A stretch of 64,000 nucleotides of DNA, taken from NCBI GenBank assembly GCA_963804005.1, contig CAWDOP010000008.1:179599-243598 (forward strand), given 5' to 3'. Shown in pieces: positions 62,823 to 64,000 of the stretch. Each line of letters opens with the position of its first letter. Within the stretch, counting starts at the first letter, position 1. The notes under the pieces were generated by a model. That model did no database searches and was not told where the DNA came from. It saw only the letters and a list, made by a program, of their open reading frames with translations. A program made the translations under genes and the position numbers. Source of the stretch: JAGXRK01 sp963804005. Its GTDB lineage: Bacteria > Bacteroidota > Ignavibacteria > Ignavibacteriales > Ignavibacteriaceae.

Positions 62823-63424
62823 TTAAAAAGATATCCGCCTTTTACTGCACCCCAGATTTGCTCACTTTTTTCAGTAAATCCCTGATCCCAGCTTATCATT
62901 GAATCCTTAGTTATAACTACTTTTGTTGTAGTATAGGTTGCTCCTCGAAGATTACTGAAACAATTATCGTCAACCGTGCTACCAATAAAAGTGTTTTCAT
63001 CTTTCCTGTGAATTACAACCTCACAGCCTTCTCTAATCTTAAGCTGGGCAGGTTTCAAAGACTTAAATACCGAAGGATTTTTCCATCCTCCAACGAAATC
63101 TTTTTCACTAGGAATTGAATAGATAATGCTCTTTATAATTCCGTTTTCTTCAATTAAGTGATAAATTCTTTGTCGATACGGTTTATCCTTTGTTTCAGTA
63201 ACTGCCTGTTCAACATAAAGCCAGTAACCATCATTCGCTTGATTCCATATTCTGGTCATTTCAAGAGAGATATTATAGTAGCTGGAATCGTTTAATGATT
63301 GTTCTTCACTGTTAAACGAACCACTCATCCATTCACTAAGAATTTCAATATCAGACTTGTTCTGCGCAAGAACAGCGGTTGTTATGAAAATAAAAAGTAA
63401 AAGTAGACTAAAATTTTTGTTCAA
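62807..63424 (-). CDS. CpcT/CpeT-like chromophore lyase family protein
   Basis: A 205-aa protein. I start at the TTG at 63424, with GGAGGG 4 bases upstream; the longer frame would place that site inside the gene. It then begins with a signal peptide (MNKNFSLLLLFIFITTAVLA). DIEILSEWMSGSFNSEEQS, LYVEQAVTETKDKPYRQRIY and EGCEVVIHRKDENTFIGSTV match CpcT/CpeT-family proteins, which attach bilins in cyanobacteria. No phycobiliproteins are present, so the ligand is unknown; a non-photosynthetic lipocalin-like role is plausible. Confidence 0.72.
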   Translation of the reverse strand: MNKNFSLLLLFIFITTAVLAQNKSDIEILSEWMSGSFNSEEQSLNDSSYYNISLEMTRIWNQANDGYWLYVEQAVTETKDKPYRQRIYHLIEENGIIKSIIYSIPSEKDFVGGWKNPSVFKSLKPAQLKIREGCEVVIHRKDENTFIGSTVDDNCFSNLRGATYTTTKVVITKDSMISWDQGFTEKSEQIWGAVKGGYLFKKVIN

Positions 63425-63506
63425 TTTTCCCTCCGGATAGAAATAAATGTACCCCTCAAAATTAATCTTCAAGTAAGAGATAACACAAATACTTTAACCA
63501 AACTAT

Positions 63507-63980
63507 TTACAATTTTGATTGAAAAGCAAACTTAATCACCTTTGGTTTAACAAGCTTTTTGAAATCCTTATACTTCATCTGAATCAATTCGGAATGGATA
63601 CAAGAATTAAAAGCAATCTCCTCATCCTCAGCAAGACTTTTTGCAACATATACATCTATTCCATACAAATTTCCGAATGGAGGCATTGCACCGACTTCAC
63701 AATCCGGAAAAAGATTAAGAAATTCTTTTTCATGAGCCAATCTGATCGCATCCGTTCCAAGAGTTTGTTTTAACTGGTCAAAGTCAATCTTATATGAAGC
63801 GGGAAGAACAGCCATAATCAGTTTTCCATTCATATTAAGTATAACTGTCTTTGCCATATTTTTACCCGGAATATGAGCTACAGCCGCAATTTCCTGAGCA
63901 GTATAGGCAAGCGAGTGCTTAAGCATTGTGTACTTAATATTATTCTGATCTAAATAATCAGTTAATCTTTTGGAAGGCAT
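63507..63980 (-). CDS. YbaK/EbsC-family aminoacyl-tRNA deacylase
   Basis: A 157-aa protein of the YbaK/ProRS-editing fold: SLAYTAQEIAAVAHIPGKNM followed by AKTVIL, and VGAMPPFGNLYGIDVYV with the GxMPPFG loop. It hydrolyses misacylated tRNA in trans. The length is that of the stand-alone single-domain form. The ATG at 63980 follows GGAG. Specificity (Cys, Pro or Ala) cannot be read. Confidence 0.82.
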   Translation of the reverse strand: MPSKRLTDYLDQNNIKYTMLKHSLAYTAQEIAAVAHIPGKNMAKTVILNMNGKLIMAVLPASYKIDFDQLKQTLGTDAIRLAHEKEFLNLFPDCEVGAMPPFGNLYGIDVYVAKSLAEDEEIAFNSCIHSELIQMKYKDFKKLVKPKVIKFAFQSKL

Positions 63981-64000
63981 AAAAAGCTCCTTTCGGTTAA

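Noticed and set aside
1..64000. CRISPR arrays, insertion sequences, prophage, rRNA or tRNA genes
   Set aside because: No regularly spaced repeats, transposase motifs, phage genes, conserved rRNA stretches or cloverleaf with the T-loop consensus were seen on either strand by eye.

Overview
The window is an AT-rich stretch of a bacterial chromosome, most likely from a free-living anaerobic or facultative member of Ignavibacteria (Bacteroidota/Chlorobi group). The main clues are a secreted cargo protein with a type IX secretion C-terminal domain (about 70-2130), outer-membrane barrel proteins, LolA, a RodZ-like protein, Na+-coupled transporters, and the mix of anaerobe-type iron-sulfur proteins with a complete house-keeping gene set. 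No insertion sequence, CRISPR array, rRNA or tRNA was seen, and no intergenic gap exceeds about 275 bases.

Layout. (1) 70-7350: T9SS cargo, a GlmU-like nucleotidyltransferase, a small barrel protein, an O-antigen-ligase-like protein, a lipoprotein and a site-2 protease. (2) 7354-28730, nearly all minus strand: a XerD-type recombinase, a 7TM-HD phosphohydrolase, a HAD phosphatase, two sodium:solute symporters, a ClC transporter with CBS/TrkA-C domains, a STAS protein, LigA, a RodZ-like protein, RsmB, an RND pump with its adaptor, ribosomal protein L31 type B, and a sigma-54 enhancer-binding protein with a cysteine-bearing PAS domain. (3) 28941-35164, plus strand: a tight run of iron-sulfur assembly-type genes (Mrp/NBP35 ATPase, CGGC protein, DUF2695-like protein, radical SAM enzyme, DUF5320-like protein, three NifX/orange-protein-like proteins, two MinD-type ATPases with ferredoxin inserts) ending in a pyruvoyl arginine decarboxylase. 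It is divergent from the sigma-54 regulator, with a cluster of TTGCA repeats between them. This resembles the orange protein (orp) complex loci of sulfate reducers and is the most interesting part of the window. (4) 35257-39308: a frameshifted thioesterase, a methyltransferase, thioredoxin reductase, an odd thioredoxin-like protein lacking the CxxC motif, and an octaheme cytochrome c. (5) 39333-51718: an ECF sigma/anti-sigma pair, HolA, a tiny MetS-like transporter subunit (42 aa) next to an NSS transporter, a cyclophilin, UppP, LolA, an FtsK gene split by a one-base frameshift, ComB-like protein and GcvT. (6) 51760-62552: RNase G and the classical translation/transcription cluster read in the order rimP-nusA-infB-rbfA-truB-ribF-rpsO-pnp. 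(7) 62694-63980: an orphan coding fragment, a CpcT/CpeT-like protein and a YbaK-family deacylase.

Two genes (ftsK and the thioesterase) each carry exactly one surplus base relative to an intact frame. Either the assembly has small indel errors or these are real lesions; the raw reads would decide. All functional calls are from motif recognition by eye; no database search was run.
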